Program-made: the position numbers and the translations under genes
The notes under the pieces: generated by a model
Seen by the model: the letters and a program-made list of their open reading frames with translations, nothing else
Database searches by the model: none
What the model was told of the DNA's origin: nothing
Source of the DNA: an uncultured Psychrosphaera sp.
Lineage (GTDB): Bacteria > Pseudomonadota > Gammaproteobacteria > Enterobacterales > Alteromonadaceae
Length of the DNA: 64,000 nucleotides
Reading direction: 5' to 3'
NCBI RefSeq assembly: GCF_947500655.1
Contig: NZ_CANMSK010000011.1
Coordinates: 62,001-126,000, forward strand
In this document: positions 9,161 through 18,773 of the stretch, one piece after another
Layout of the letters: the number at the start of each line of letters is the position of its first letter
How positions within the stretch are numbered: the first letter of the stretch is position 1

Positions 9161-10375
9161 TTAAGCCGCGTTTAGCTTACCTTTCTGCTTTGCCCTTAAC
9201 ACTAATATTATTGACAACAAGGCACAAATTAAAAATCCAATCGTCAGAGGCATAACGCTTCCGTTATACAAATAACCTATATAACCACCGATGAAAACAG
9301 ATATTAAGGTTTGTATAGAACTGATCACTGATGTTGCAACACCTGCAATATGACCTAAAGGTTGAACGGCCAGTGCATTCAAATTACCAAACAATATACC
9401 AAAACAGAAAAATGTAGCTGACAAATACATCATTAAAACAAGTAATGCAGGTTCACCTGTGATTAATAAGCAATACGCAAAGAACATGCCGCTAAAGGTT
9501 AATAAACCAGTTAACGACACTAAACATAAGTTAACCATTTTATAGCGCATGACTAATTTAGAATTAGCAAAAGACGATAAACCAACAGCCAAGGCTAATA
9601 CACCAAAGTACAGCGCAAATTGCTCACCTAATTGGTAATGCACCTGTAATAACTGCTGTGACGAGCTTAAATAACCAATAAAAGAACCAAATATAAAGCC
9701 TGAAGCCAACATGTAATTTCGGCTTGTTTTATTGCTTAAGGTCTCTTTAATACCGTGTAAAATCACAGTGATAGTAAAAGGTAATCGTTTTTCAACTATT
9801 AAGGTTTCTTCTTGTCTAAAGTGCAACCACACGATAGACAATAAACTAACAACAAATACAAAGGCAAAAATAGCGCGCCAATCGCCAATCCATAATATAC
9901 CCTGCCCAATTGACGGAGCAATGGCTGGAACTATGATAAAGAACATTACAATTAATGACATAACGCGACCCATTTCAGGTCCTTCAAACTTGTCTCTGAT
10001 CATAGCTAAACTCACTACTCGACAAGCCGCTGCGCCAAAGCCTTGAATAACACGGCCGATGATCATCATATTAAAATCTACAGCAAACAGTGAGATTAAA
10101 TCCCCTAGAATAAAGACGCCAACACCAAGATAAATTGTTTTCTTACGGCCAAATGAATCTGATATAGGCCCATAAAAAATAAGACCAAACGCCATACCAA
10201 AAAAGATAGATGACAGTACCAGTTGGATATCATTACCTTCTGCAACTTGTAAGTCGGAACCAAGTTGTGACAAAGCTGGTAATACAGAATCAATAGCTAG
10301 AGCAAGTAACGACATTAATAATGCCATCAAACTTATAAATTCAAAATTACTGACGGGTTTTGGCTGAGAATTCAT
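9161..10375 (-). CDS. MFS drug efflux transporter, Bcr/CflA family
   Basis: 404 aa with about 12 hydrophobic segments spread through the protein. The first is near residues 12-35, and the loop between helices 2 and 3 has the MFS motif A in the form GPISDSFGRKKTIYLG. RVIQGFGAAACRVVSLAMIRD is typical of Bcr/CflA proton-driven drug/H+ antiporters of the inner membrane. The substrate cannot be read from the sequence. The gene is monocistronic, with weak ribosome-binding sequence before the ATG at 10375. E. coli Bcr is 396 aa, so the length is normal. Confidence 0.9.
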   Translation of the reverse strand: MNSQPKPVSNFEFISLMALLMSLLALAIDSVLPALSQLGSDLQVAEGNDIQLVLSSIFFGMAFGLIFYGPISDSFGRKKTIYLGVGVFILGDLISLFAVDFNMMIIGRVIQGFGAAACRVVSLAMIRDKFEGPEMGRVMSLIVMFFIIVPAIAPSIGQGILWIGDWRAIFAFVFVVSLLSIVWLHFRQEETLIVEKRLPFTITVILHGIKETLSNKTSRNYMLASGFIFGSFIGYLSSSQQLLQVHYQLGEQFALYFGVLALAVGLSSFANSKLVMRYKMVNLCLVSLTGLLTFSGMFFAYCLLITGEPALLVLMMYLSATFFCFGILFGNLNALAVQPLGHIAGVATSVISSIQTLISVFIGGYIGYLYNGSVMPLTIGFLICALLSIILVLRAKQKGKLNAA

Positions 10376-10592
10376 TTGGTTTCTTAATAATAAATGGATA
10401 AAAAGGAGGATGCTTATGTCTTTACTAACTGAGGTTTATTGTAATAAAACTCAAGGAAATTAGGAAACTAACAAGAAGCCTACGTGATGAAATTTTAGCA
10501 CAACTAATGATCAATAAACACGCATATGACAGACAAATACGATGAAACAAATTATCCATAGGTTAAATGAATTTAATGTTTACACAGTAAAT

Positions 10593-10976
10593 TCAACCTT
10601 GGTATAACTCCAAAGGTAAACCGTCTGGATCACTAAAAAAAGTAAATTTTTTATTGGTAAATTCATCAACCCGAATTGGCTCTACATCTATACCTTTATT
10701 TGTCAGATATTGGCTTACCTCTTCAACTGAATCGACACAAAATGCTAAATGACGTAACCCTTGAGCTTCTGGAAAACTTGGTCTTGCTGGAGAATTAGGG
10801 AAAGAGAATAATTCTACTTGTCCTCCATCTGGTAATTTAAGGTCTAACTTGAATGAATCTCGCTCTGCACGGTAATTCTCAGCAACTATTTCCAATTTTA
10901 AAATGGAAGTATAAAAGTGTTTTGATTTTTCATAATCAGAACAAATAATTGCAACATGATGAATTGATTTAAGCAT
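10593..10976 (-). CDS. VOC/glyoxalase-like protein, YaeR type
   Basis: 127 aa from the ATG at 10976 (MLKSIHHVAIICSDYEKSK); a TTG one codon upstream is less likely because AGGAA is spaced for the ATG. It is a single vicinal-oxygen-chelate module: metal-ligand His in HHVAIIC, Glu in QVELFSF, His in LRHLAFCVD and Glu in LPLELYQG, which is the standard four-ligand pattern. It matches E. coli YaeR (129 aa) along its length. The family is annotated as lactoylglutathione lyase-like, but the real substrate of YaeR is not known. It may share a transcript with the oxygenase gene upstream (49-bp gap). Confidence 0.88.
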   Translation of the reverse strand: MLKSIHHVAIICSDYEKSKHFYTSILKLEIVAENYRAERDSFKLDLKLPDGGQVELFSFPNSPARPSFPEAQGLRHLAFCVDSVEEVSQYLTNKGIDVEPIRVDEFTNKKFTFFSDPDGLPLELYQG

Positions 10977-11025
10977 CAATATTCCTAAAAATTTATACCT
11001 AGGTTATAAGCTTTATAAATGAGAT

Positions 11026-11724
11026 TTATAAAGGTGGATCTATTTTATCTGCTATAGAAGTATTAACTCGAAACCAACCTGCGATAGAATAACGGTCTCG
11101 ATTTGCTTTGAGCACTTCATGGGGGAACTCTTCACTTAAAAACGCCACTAGCGTCCCCATTAGCGGAATAACTTTGGTTCCGTCTTTGTCACTGTCGTCT
11201 TTATATATTACTAACTCGCCACCGTCGGTATTCGTCCAACCTGAATTGAAATAGGCCACGATAGACAAAACTCGGTTGGCTTCACCTCTAAACGCATCGT
11301 AATGACGTTTATAATAATCACCTGGACCATAATGAGCAAAATGACTTTCAAATGAAAACAGACCTAAAAATAATCGACGATTTAAAAAGCTTTGTAAACC
11401 TGCAGTCCAATCTAACCATTGTTTACTGGCGTCAGTGTCACCATTAATCCAGCAAATTTCGTCCGTACGGACAAATTCATTTTTGAGATATTCATTACCC
11501 CGGCCAATACCTGCATTGGCAAACTTTTCAACTTCCATAGCTTGTTGATGGATGAATAATGATTCCGTGAGCTCTATAGGAAGTGCTCCGAGTCTAATAC
11601 TGTAACCTTGTTGTTCAATATCTTGTGCAATTAAACCAAATAAGGTTTCATCTATTGTTCCATTATTATCAGTTCCATTACCATGAAACAGGGAGATTTT
11701 TTTAACGGCGACCAAGTTATTCAC
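11026..11724 (-). CDS. 2OG-Fe(II) oxygenase, SM-20/prolyl-hydroxylase type
   Basis: About 232 aa. The jelly-roll iron centre is visible: HxD in YYKRHYDAF, distal His in EEFPHEVL, and the 2-oxoglutarate-binding Arg in RDRYSIAGWF. The family hydroxylates prolyl or other residues in proteins with Fe(II), O2 and 2-oxoglutarate; bacterial members often act on translation factors, but no substrate can be assigned here. The start is uncertain: the GTG at 11724 overlaps the purine-rich AAAGAG, while a TTG at 11715 would have better spacing. It precedes the YaeR-like gene on the same strand. Confidence 0.88.
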   Translation of the reverse strand: MNNLVAVKKISLFHGNGTDNNGTIDETLFGLIAQDIEQQGYSIRLGALPIELTESLFIHQQAMEVEKFANAGIGRGNEYLKNEFVRTDEICWINGDTDASKQWLDWTAGLQSFLNRRLFLGLFSFESHFAHYGPGDYYKRHYDAFRGEANRVLSIVAYFNSGWTNTDGGELVIYKDDSDKDGTKVIPLMGTLVAFLSEEFPHEVLKANRDRYSIAGWFRVNTSIADKIDPPL

Positions 11725-11782
11725 TCTTTATAAAAATAGCAATTATGGGAAATGTAGTACTGTTATGCGCATCATACTTAAA

Positions 11783-11838
11783 ATAAAAAAAGACACCCTT
11801 TTTATATTACTGAATGAGTAAATAAAATGGATGTCTTA
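11783..11838 (-). terminator. Rho-independent terminator
   Basis: On the minus strand, AAGACATCC (from 11837) pairs with GGGTGTCTT (ending at 11790) and is followed by a T run. It lies downstream of the 108-aa gene at 11913. Confidence 0.6.
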
Positions 11839-11912
11839 AAATTGAATAATTCGTGTTATTACCTTGATGTTTCTAACGAAGTCACATCAGCCTTAAATAC
11901 CTATGACTATAA

Positions 11913-12239
11913 CTAGTACTTATGGCCTATGAACCTGTCAATTAGGTTTGAAATACGTTCCATAACCTCTTCTTCTACTTGCTCAAACGTAACATTCATT
12001 TTATCTAACAATAATTCAGCTCTTTGATCAGGTAAAATTACATCATTCATTAATAATTGAAGCTCCGGCAAAGCTTTGTCATAACGAGGAACTATGCTAA
12101 AAGACAACTGAATATAATCTACTTTTGAAAAAACCTTATTAGCTAACTCACAAAAAGCTTCTATATGATCTAACCCGTCAGGCCCTAATGAACCTGGCTC
12201 CACCCTAACGATTAACTTTAAATCTAATTCTTGACTCAT
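11913..12239 (-). CDS. Hypothetical acidic cytosolic protein
   Basis: 108 aa, not recognised. It has no signal peptide or membrane segment. It is acidic, with a predicted alpha/beta pattern: a beta strand (DLKLIVRVEPGSLGPDG), an amphipathic helix (DHIEAFCELANKVFSK), a strand (YIQLSFSIVPRYD), then a helical C-terminus (EQVEEEVMERISNLIDRFIG). GAGG lies 11 bases before the ATG, and a terminator hairpin follows. Clean codon structure and its own signals suggest a real gene. No function is proposed. Confidence 0.7.
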   Translation of the reverse strand: MSQELDLKLIVRVEPGSLGPDGLDHIEAFCELANKVFSKVDYIQLSFSIVPRYDKALPELQLLMNDVILPDQRAELLLDKMNVTFEQVEEEVMERISNLIDRFIGHKY

Positions 12240-12329
12240 ATTGAGCGTAACCTCGTAAATATTCTACTACTATCTAAGCACAGTATTCGCAATTCAGCGA
12301 ACTTGCTTTGCTTATTATCGAAAAAATTA

Positions 12330-12680
12330 CTACATAAACCAAACACCTAGGTTCACTTTACAATCTATGCTATCCAACAACATATGGATCATTAAGCCTA
12401 TACCAACCAACCTCACAGGCTTTATAAAGCATAAACCCAAATATAGTGGAACTAGAATTAATTGGTGTAAGGGATGAAATCCCATGCTGCATCTTAGTGG
12501 ATCATAAATTGGTGTTGCTAATAGGTGATCAATATCGACAGCCATCGTTAACATCATAATGATTAGGGCTTTTTCCCAATGTTCACGAAAAAATATTAGG
12601 GCAACTAATAAAGGAACAATAAAATGTAAAAGCAGATGGAACATAAAATGAGATCTAAATAATTTATTAAACATGCGCAT
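12330..12680 (-). CDS. Small inner-membrane protein, DUF6122/YdjM-like
   Basis: 116 aa with about four hydrophobic segments. The motif AVDIDHLLATPIYDP followed by FHPLHQL and a distal HMLLDSIDC resembles the DxDH...HxxxH pattern of the YdjM/DUF6122 membrane metal-dependent hydrolase-like family. The assignment is by motif only, and the activity is unknown. It is divergently oriented from dbpA. Confidence 0.75.
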   Translation of the reverse strand: MRMFNKLFRSHFMFHLLLHFIVPLLVALIFFREHWEKALIIMMLTMAVDIDHLLATPIYDPLRCSMGFHPLHQLILVPLYLGLCFIKPVRLVGIGLMIHMLLDSIDCKVNLGVWFM

Positions 12681-12832
12681 AGTAAACTGCGCTATTTAAT
12701 CACGCTAGTACTATTGGTTTAATTACGCCTATAAAAAAATTAGCCATATAAGGAAAACTCGCATACTTACTTAGGTTGTTAGCTGTTATAATGCCGCCAA
12801 TTTAATCATTTACTACTTTTCAAGGTATAACT

Positions 12833-14218
12833 TTGACACAAACATCATTTTCATCATTGGCCCTTAATCCAGATCTTGTTAGTAATTTAGCGACGCTAGA
12901 TTATAACGAAATGACGCCAATTCAAGCGCAAAGTCTTCCTTTAATTATTGAAGGTAAAGACGTAATTGCTCAAGGTAAAACTGGCTCAGGTAAAACAGCT
13001 GCTTTTGGTTTGGGTTTATTACATAACTTAGATGTGAAACGTTTTCGTGTTCAGTCATTAGTGTTATGCCCTACCCGTGAATTAGCCGACCAAGTTGCTA
13101 AAGAAATTAGAAAACTAGCTCGTGGCATTCACAACATTAAAGTATTAACACTGTGTGGTGGCGTTCCTATGGGACCACAAATTGGTTCATTGGAACATGG
13201 CGCACATATTATTGTTGGAACGCCGGGTCGTATTTTAGATCATTTAGACCGTGGTCGTTTAAACCTAGATAACTTAAATACTTTAGTATTAGACGAAGCT
13301 GACAAAATGTTAGAAATGGGCTTTCAAGATGCTGTTGACGCTATTATCGATTTAGCGCCTAAAGATAGACAGTCATTATTATTCAGTGCCACTTTCCCAG
13401 ATCAAATTAAAGGTATTAGCAGTAAACTACTTAAAGACCCGATTATGGTTAAAGTTGAGTCAACTCATACTGAAAGCAGCATAGATCAAAAGTTCTTTAA
13501 TGTTGATAACAACAACGCTCGTAAACAAGCGATACAGTTATTATTAATGGAATACCAACCAGAGTCTTGCGTTATCTTTTGTAATACAAAAGTAGAAACG
13601 GTAGAAGTTACAGACTTCTTATTAGACGCAGGCTTTAGTGCTATCGAACTAAATGGTGACTTGGAACAAAGAGACCGAGATCAAACATTGGTTCGTTTTG
13701 CTAACAAAAGCATATCAATTTTAGTGGCAACCGATGTTGCTTCTCGCGGCTTAGATATAGACAACTTAGACGCGGTGATTAACTACCAATTAGCTCATGA
13801 TGCCGACACACACGTTCACCGTATTGGCCGAACAGGTCGTGCTGGTAGCAAAGGTGTTGCTTGTAGTTTATTTACCAATAAAGATTCTTACAAAGTTGTC
13901 GAGATTGAAGATTACTTAGGCATTCGTATTAGTGAATCTGAATTACCAGATGCGTCGGTACTTGAAAGAGAGATTTTTGCGCCTAAAATGGGCACTATTC
14001 GTATTGACGGTGGCAAGAAACATAAAGTACGTCCGGGTGATATTCTTGGTGCACTTACTGGTAAAGACGGTATTGATGGTAAAGACGTTGGGAAAATTAA
14101 CGTATTAGAGTTCTGTGCTTATGTCGCGGTAGCCCAATCTGTTGCCAAAGAAGCCTTACACAAGTTAGAAAAAGGCAAATTAAAAGGCCGTAGTTTTAGA
14201 GCTTGGCGTATCCGTTAA
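12833..14218 (+). CDS. dbpA: ATP-dependent RNA helicase DbpA
   Basis: 461 aa starting at TTG 12833 (MTQTSFSSLALNPDL), preceded by AAGGT; the N-terminus aligns with E. coli DbpA, which supports the unusual start. DEAD-box motifs are in order: Q motif (MTPIQAQSLP), Walker A AKTGSGKT-like GKTGSGKTAAFGLGLL, PTRELADQV, LDEADKMLEMGF, SAT in LFSATFP, and VATDVASRGLDI and HRIGRTGRAG. The C-terminal domain (about 385-461, ending GRSFRAWRIR) is the RNA-binding fold that in E. coli recognises 23S rRNA hairpin 92 during 50S assembly. Monocistronic, with a hairpin terminator. Confidence 0.97.
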   Translation: MTQTSFSSLALNPDLVSNLATLDYNEMTPIQAQSLPLIIEGKDVIAQGKTGSGKTAAFGLGLLHNLDVKRFRVQSLVLCPTRELADQVAKEIRKLARGIHNIKVLTLCGGVPMGPQIGSLEHGAHIIVGTPGRILDHLDRGRLNLDNLNTLVLDEADKMLEMGFQDAVDAIIDLAPKDRQSLLFSATFPDQIKGISSKLLKDPIMVKVESTHTESSIDQKFFNVDNNNARKQAIQLLLMEYQPESCVIFCNTKVETVEVTDFLLDAGFSAIELNGDLEQRDRDQTLVRFANKSISILVATDVASRGLDIDNLDAVINYQLAHDADTHVHRIGRTGRAGSKGVACSLFTNKDSYKVVEIEDYLGIRISESELPDASVLEREIFAPKMGTIRIDGGKKHKVRPGDILGALTGKDGIDGKDVGKINVLEFCAYVAVAQSVAKEALHKLEKGKLKGRSFRAWRIR

Positions 14219-14237
14219 ACTTAAATAATAGCAACTT

Positions 14238-14290
14238 ACCACTAATAATAAATACTACTCAAGTAGGTTAATTATTAGTGGTGATTTTGT
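14238..14290 (+). terminator. Hairpin terminator of dbpA
   Basis: ACCACTAATAAT at 14238-14249 pairs with ATTATTAGTGGT at 14271-14282, with a second short stem inside, followed by a T-rich stretch. Confidence 0.65.
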
Positions 14291-14311
14291 CATAAGCACT
14301 GATTCTAGGTG

Positions 14312-14644
14312 CTAATGATAAGTAACAATCACTTTATCCATTTTTGCCACAAACCCACTTTTAGTTTGCACATAAACGACTTTGTTAGTCACAGCAGTTG
14401 CATGTTCAAAGGTCATTTTTACATTCCCTTCCATCACCGTTTTCCCGTTAGCCATACTTACTGAGTTTGATGTTATTTGAGGTTGTTCGTTTTCTGAGTG
14501 TGTGATTTGTACATTGCCAATATAGGTGTGTACTTTGTTGTTGTTTGTTACTACTTCTTTTTGAGCTGTGATCTTGAGTTCTTGGGCGTGAGAAAAGTGG
14601 GAAATAACAAATATGCACAGCAGTAATTTTTTGAATATTTTCAT
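14312..14644 (-). CDS. Small secreted LptA/OstA-like protein
   Basis: 110 aa. A signal peptide covers about residues 1-20 (MKIFKKLLLCIFVISHFSHA). The mature part has the repeating short-strand pattern of the LptA/OstA periplasmic beta-jellyroll: VHTYIGNVQITHSE, ITSNSVSMANGKTVMEGNVK, KVVYVQTKSGFVAKMDKV. Real LptA is about 180 aa and sits with lptB/lptC, which are absent here, so this is a short stand-alone relative. Whether it binds lipid is unknown. It is monocistronic and faces away from ybiT. Confidence 0.72.
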   Translation of the reverse strand: MKIFKKLLLCIFVISHFSHAQELKITAQKEVVTNNNKVHTYIGNVQITHSENEQPQITSNSVSMANGKTVMEGNVKMTFEHATAVTNKVVYVQTKSGFVAKMDKVIVTYH

Positions 14645-15051
14645 ATAAATTCCTTTTATTCTTAACTTCTTTGACGTCTTAACCCTTTAGGTGGTTAAGT
14701 ACGAGTCATTAAAATTGTTTAATTATATGAGTTACTTACATTTTGATTTTAACTTTCAATGTAAACACATATATTACGGCTCAAAACATCATGTTCTCTA
14801 AAGCCAGAACAACATAGCAAAAGATTCAATTTTAAACAAATGAAATAATATAACGCTATGCATCTAATACTTTAACTACTATAAACGGCCTTAGTTACAA
14901 AGAAATACTTCCGAATATTCTTGTTTATATAATCATCAGATAACATCGACTTTAGAGTTAATGCTCTGTATAATACGCGCGCTCTAGTTGGCAATAACTG
15001 GCATTCAGATCAGTTATCGTTCTGCAAGCCCCACATATCAGGAAATACCCT
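14645..15051. other. Non-coding gap between lptA-like gene and ybiT
   Basis: 407 bp holding the divergent promoters of both neighbours. It is AT-rich; I see no repeat, RNA element or conserved operator in it. AGGAAA lies just before the TTG start of ybiT. Confidence 0.5.
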
Positions 15052-16656
15052 TTGATCACTACCGCAAATATCACCATGCAATTTGGCGCTGTGCCATTAT
15101 TTGAAAACATCTCTGCTCAGTTTGGGCATGGCAATCGTTACGGTTTAATTGGCGCCAACGGTTGTGGTAAATCAACATTCATGAAGATCTTAAGTGGTGC
15201 TTTATCACCTAGCTCGGGTAATGTTTCTATAACTCCAGGTAATAAACTTGGTGTGTTAAGCCAAGACCAATTTGCGTTTGAAGAATATTCAGTAGTCGAT
15301 ACCGTAATTATGGGTGACACCAAATTATGGGAAATAAAAAAAGAACGCGATCGTATTTATTCTTTAGCTGAAATGTCAGAAGAAGATGGCATGAAAGTAG
15401 CCAACCTTGAAACTGAATTTGCAGAAATGGACGGTTACACTGCCGAATCTCGCGCTGGCGATATTTTGTTAGAAGCAGGTATCGACGAAGAATTCCATTT
15501 TGGCTTAATGAGTCAAGTTGCTCCAGGTTATAAAGTGCGTGTGTTATTAGCACAAGCCCTATTCTCAAATCCTGATATTTTGTTGTTAGACGAACCAACC
15601 AATAACTTGGATATTCACTCTATCAACTGGTTAGCTGAAGTATTAAACCAACGTAAATGTACCATGATCATCATCTCTCATGACCGTCATTTTCTTAACT
15701 CTGTTTGTACTCACATGGCTGACATTGATTACGGTGAATTACGCATTTACCCAGGTAACTACGAATACTTTGTTGAAGCATCTTCACTTATCCGTGAACA
15801 GCTATTAACAGAGAACGACAAGAAAAGTGCAGAAATTGCAGAGTTAACAGCTTTTGTGGCGCGTTTTGGTGCCAACGCATCTAAAGCGAAACAAGCCAGT
15901 TCACGTGCTAAAAAGCTAGATAAAATTGAATTATCAGAAGTTAAATCGTCAAGTCGACGCACTCCTTCTATCTCAATCAAACAAGATAAAAAATTACATC
16001 GCCAAGTTCTTATTTTAGAAGAGTTAGGACACGGTTATGATGAAGGTCCATTATTCCAAAAAGGTAATTTGATCTTAGAAGCTGGAGCAAAACTTGCGGT
16101 TATCGGTGAAAATGGCGCAGGTAAAACTACTTTCTTACGTTGTTTAATTGACGAAGTAAAAGCCAATTCAGGTGATGTTAAATGGTCTGAAAATGCCACT
16201 ATCGGTTATTGCCCTCAAGACAGCACTACAGACTTTGATTGCGACTTAAGTTTGTTTGATTGGTTAAGCCAATGGCGAACAAAAAAGCATGACGACATTG
16301 CAGTAAAAGCTATGTTAGGTCGTTTATTATTTACCGCTGACGACTTTGAAAAGAAAGTTAAAGTATGTTCTGGTGGTGAGAAAAACAGACTCCTGTTTGG
16401 CAAATTAATGATGATGGACTTAAACGTACTTATCATGGACGAACCAACCAATCACTTGGATATGGAATCTATTGAAGCACTTAATCATGCATTAAAACAG
16501 TTTGACGGTACGCTTATCTTTGTAAGCCACGACACACAATTTGTGTCGTCATTAGCCAGCCATGTTATTGAAATTAAAGACAGCAGCATGGATATCTTCC
16601 ACGGCTCTTATAATGAATACCGTGCAAGCCAAAAGCTAAAAAATAAGATAGCGTAA
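15052..16656 (+). CDS. ybiT: ABC-F ATPase YbiT
   Basis: 534 aa starting at TTG 15052 ([20 protein letters not shown]), with AGGAAA upstream; the start matches E. coli YbiT (530 aa). It has two ABC domains: Walker [15 protein letters not shown] and [14 protein letters not shown], Walker [15 protein letters not shown] and [14 protein letters not shown]. The first signature is degenerate and the second is CSGGEKNR. A charged linker between them carries [18 protein letters not shown]. There are no membrane segments. ABC-F proteins act on the ribosome, probably at the E site, rather than in transport; the precise YbiT role is not settled. Confidence 0.96.
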   Translation: MITTANITMQFGAVPLFENISAQFGHGNRYGLIGANGCGKSTFMKILSGALSPSSGNVSITPGNKLGVLSQDQFAFEEYSVVDTVIMGDTKLWEIKKERDRIYSLAEMSEEDGMKVANLETEFAEMDGYTAESRAGDILLEAGIDEEFHFGLMSQVAPGYKVRVLLAQALFSNPDILLLDEPTNNLDIHSINWLAEVLNQRKCTMIIISHDRHFLNSVCTHMADIDYGELRIYPGNYEYFVEASSLIREQLLTENDKKSAEIAELTAFVARFGANASKAKQASSRAKKLDKIELSEVKSSSRRTPSISIKQDKKLHRQVLILEELGHGYDEGPLFQKGNLILEAGAKLAVIGENGAGKTTFLRCLIDEVKANSGDVKWSENATIGYCPQDSTTDFDCDLSLFDWLSQWRTKKHDDIAVKAMLGRLLFTADDFEKKVKVCSGGEKNRLLFGKLMMMDLNVLIMDEPTNHLDMESIEALNHALKQFDGTLIFVSHDTQFVSSLASHVIEIKDSSMDIFHGSYNEYRASQKLKNKIA

Positions 16657-16686
16657 ACTCACCTGTTGCTATTCAAATAAGCTAAT

Positions 16687-16725
16687 AAAAAAGCCATCGT
16701 TACTTTATCTAACGATGGCTTTTTT
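16687..16725. terminator. Bidirectional terminator between ybiT and murI
   Basis: AAAAAAGCCATCGTTA and TAACGATGGCTTTTTT form perfect 16-bp arms around a 7-base loop, with an A run on one side and a T run on the other. It serves two converging genes. Confidence 0.93.
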
Positions 16726-16729
16726 GTTT

Positions 16730-17638
16730 CTATTTTCTATTTTCAGCTGTTGTCCTGAAAAACTCGTTAGTTGTGTTAGTTCCTAATTCTATTGTTTGTA
16801 CATTTACTTGTTGCTGCCATAACAAACTAAACAAGCTGTTTAAATCTAATACTATCGAGCCTTTGTCTTTTTGAGTACTGAAAAACTCGAATACTCCTAT
16901 TCTCTTACTTGATCTACTTTCTGGAGCACTATCTAAAATGTCATGTGAGCTTAGTAGATTTCTATTTTCTAACTGGCGTTGCAACTCCAAACAAACAGGA
17001 TATGACGGTTCAATGATAGTAACCGGCTTATTCGTTAATTGCTTTATACATTGATTAATAGTCGGGATTAGAAACGCATAATGAGTACAACCTAATACGA
17101 GATGATCTATATCTTGGTCAATCAACCCTTTTATATAATGAGTAATCGCCTGTTTAGTTTCTGCGCTGTCTAACTTTCCTTGTTCAACTAATTCAACAAA
17201 CAAAGGACAAGCCACTAATTGCACATTGACCCTGTCTTCAAACCGAGACTTTAAATTTAATAACGAATCGCTATTAATGGTTTGCTGTGTAGCAAGTAAA
17301 CCAACAACACCTGTTTTACTTAATTCTGATGCAGGCTTTAACGCTGGCTCTACCCCAATAATAGGAATGTCAGTCAGTTGTCTTAAATATGCAATTGTAT
17401 GAACGGTTGCGGTATTACACGCAACAACAATAGCCTTACAATCTCGGCTTACAAAGTAATCGATAATAAGTGATGTACGTTGTTGTAGGGTTTCTGTTGA
17501 TTTATTACCGTATGGCGAATAAAGGTGATCAGCTATGTAAATAACGTTTTCGTTAGGCATTAAATTATGAATGGTTTTCGCGATAGAAAGCCCACCTACT
17601 CCTGAGTCAAAAACTCCAATAGGAGATTGTTGTTTCAT
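16730..17638 (-). CDS. murI: Glutamate racemase
   Basis: 302 aa. MurI converts L- to D-glutamate for peptidoglycan. The two catalytic Cys motifs are present: VVACNTATVH (about residue 74) and LVLGCTHYAF (about residue 184). The N-terminal Asp/Ser motif reads IGVFDSGVGGLS, followed by DHLYSPYGNKS. E. coli MurI is 285 aa and the Vibrio form about 265, so the length is slightly long, with an extra C-terminal tail. The gene is cytoplasmic and monocistronic, and its stop lies four bases from the shared terminator. Confidence 0.96.
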   Translation of the reverse strand: MKQQSPIGVFDSGVGGLSIAKTIHNLMPNENVIYIADHLYSPYGNKSTETLQQRTSLIIDYFVSRDCKAIVVACNTATVHTIAYLRQLTDIPIIGVEPALKPASELSKTGVVGLLATQQTINSDSLLNLKSRFEDRVNVQLVACPLFVELVEQGKLDSAETKQAITHYIKGLIDQDIDHLVLGCTHYAFLIPTINQCIKQLTNKPVTIIEPSYPVCLELQRQLENRNLLSSHDILDSAPESRSSKRIGVFEFFSTQKDKGSIVLDLNSLFSLLWQQQVNVQTIELGTNTTNEFFRTTAENRK

Positions 17639-17871
17639 TTATCTACCTTATCTAATCTCTTATTTAATACTCTAACAATGCCGTTTGAGTTATATTCTTT
17701 AGTAACGAATGCGAGCACACATAAATATAGTTGTTGTATGTTACTTGTTGAGTAGGAAGATTGAAATTATTTATCTATTTAATTTTATACTTTTTATTAC
17801 TTTTCCTTTGCTATAACAATTTGTTAAAGGCATGATCAGGTTATCTTTGTTCATTACCTGATAAATTAATA

Positions 17872-18693
17872 ATGAAAATAATCTCTTTTAATATAAATGG
17901 CATTCGCGCTCGTATTCATCAACTTGCAGCTTTAATTGAAAAACACAATCCAGATATTATTGGCTTACAAGAAACCAAAGCGCATGATGAAGTGTTCCCT
18001 TTTTCTGATGTTGAAGCCTTAGGTTATACACCTATTGTTCATGGCCAAAAAGCCCATTACGGTGTGGCTATGTTAGTTCGGTACGACGTTGCAGCTCGTA
18101 TTACACATACTCAAAAAGGTTTCCCTACTGACTCCGAAGAAAATCAAAAACGCATGGTCATTATTAAAGTTGACTCTGAGTCAGGCCAAAGTGTTACAGT
18201 ATTAAATGGATACTTTCCACAAGGCGAAGCAATTGATCATCCGATTAAGTTTCCATACAAAAGACAGTTCTATTCTGATCTAATGAACTACCTACAAGAA
18301 CACGAAGATGCAGGAAAGAATGTTGTTGTAATGGGAGACATTAATATTTCCCCTACTGACTTAGACATAGGTATTGGCGAACCAAACCGTAAACGTTGGT
18401 TGAAAACCGGTAAATGTTCATTTCAGCCTGAAGAACGTGAATGGCTAAAAACGTTAATGGATTGGGGTTTTAAAGATACGTTTAGAGAGCAAAATCCAAC
18501 GACTGATAATAGATATTCGTGGTTTGATTATCGCTCAAAAGGCTTTGACGATAACCGAGGGTTACGTATTGATGTTGTTTTGGCAACCAATAGTCTTAAC
18601 GAAAAGTGTACTGAAACAGGTATAGATTACGAATTACGTAGTATAGAAAAACCGTCAGATCATGCGCCAATTTGGTCAGTGTTTGATATTTAA
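17872..18693 (+). CDS. xthA: Exodeoxyribonuclease III
   Basis: 273 aa; E. coli XthA is 268. The AP endonuclease / 3'-5' exonuclease motifs are in place: FNINGIRAR (Asn), [10 protein letters not shown] (metal Glu), [23 protein letters not shown] (Asp/Asn), [18 protein letters not shown] and SDHAPIW (catalytic Asp-His). It repairs abasic sites and blocked 3' ends in base-excision repair. It starts at ATG 17872 with no strong ribosome-binding site; the start matches the family exactly. Confidence 0.96.
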   Translation: MKIISFNINGIRARIHQLAALIEKHNPDIIGLQETKAHDEVFPFSDVEALGYTPIVHGQKAHYGVAMLVRYDVAARITHTQKGFPTDSEENQKRMVIIKVDSESGQSVTVLNGYFPQGEAIDHPIKFPYKRQFYSDLMNYLQEHEDAGKNVVVMGDINISPTDLDIGIGEPNRKRWLKTGKCSFQPEEREWLKTLMDWGFKDTFREQNPTTDNRYSWFDYRSKGFDDNRGLRIDVVLATNSLNEKCTETGIDYELRSIEKPSDHAPIWSVFDI

Positions 18694-18773
18694 TATTAAC
18701 GCTGATATTAAATAAAAAATGTAAGACGATATTAGTTTAACTTTTACTCTTAAATTTAAGATAAGGAATAACA

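Noticed and set aside
9732..10046. 104-codon plus-strand ORF inside the efflux pump gene
   Set aside because: Shadow of the membrane-protein gene; low-complexity Thr/Ile composition, no family.
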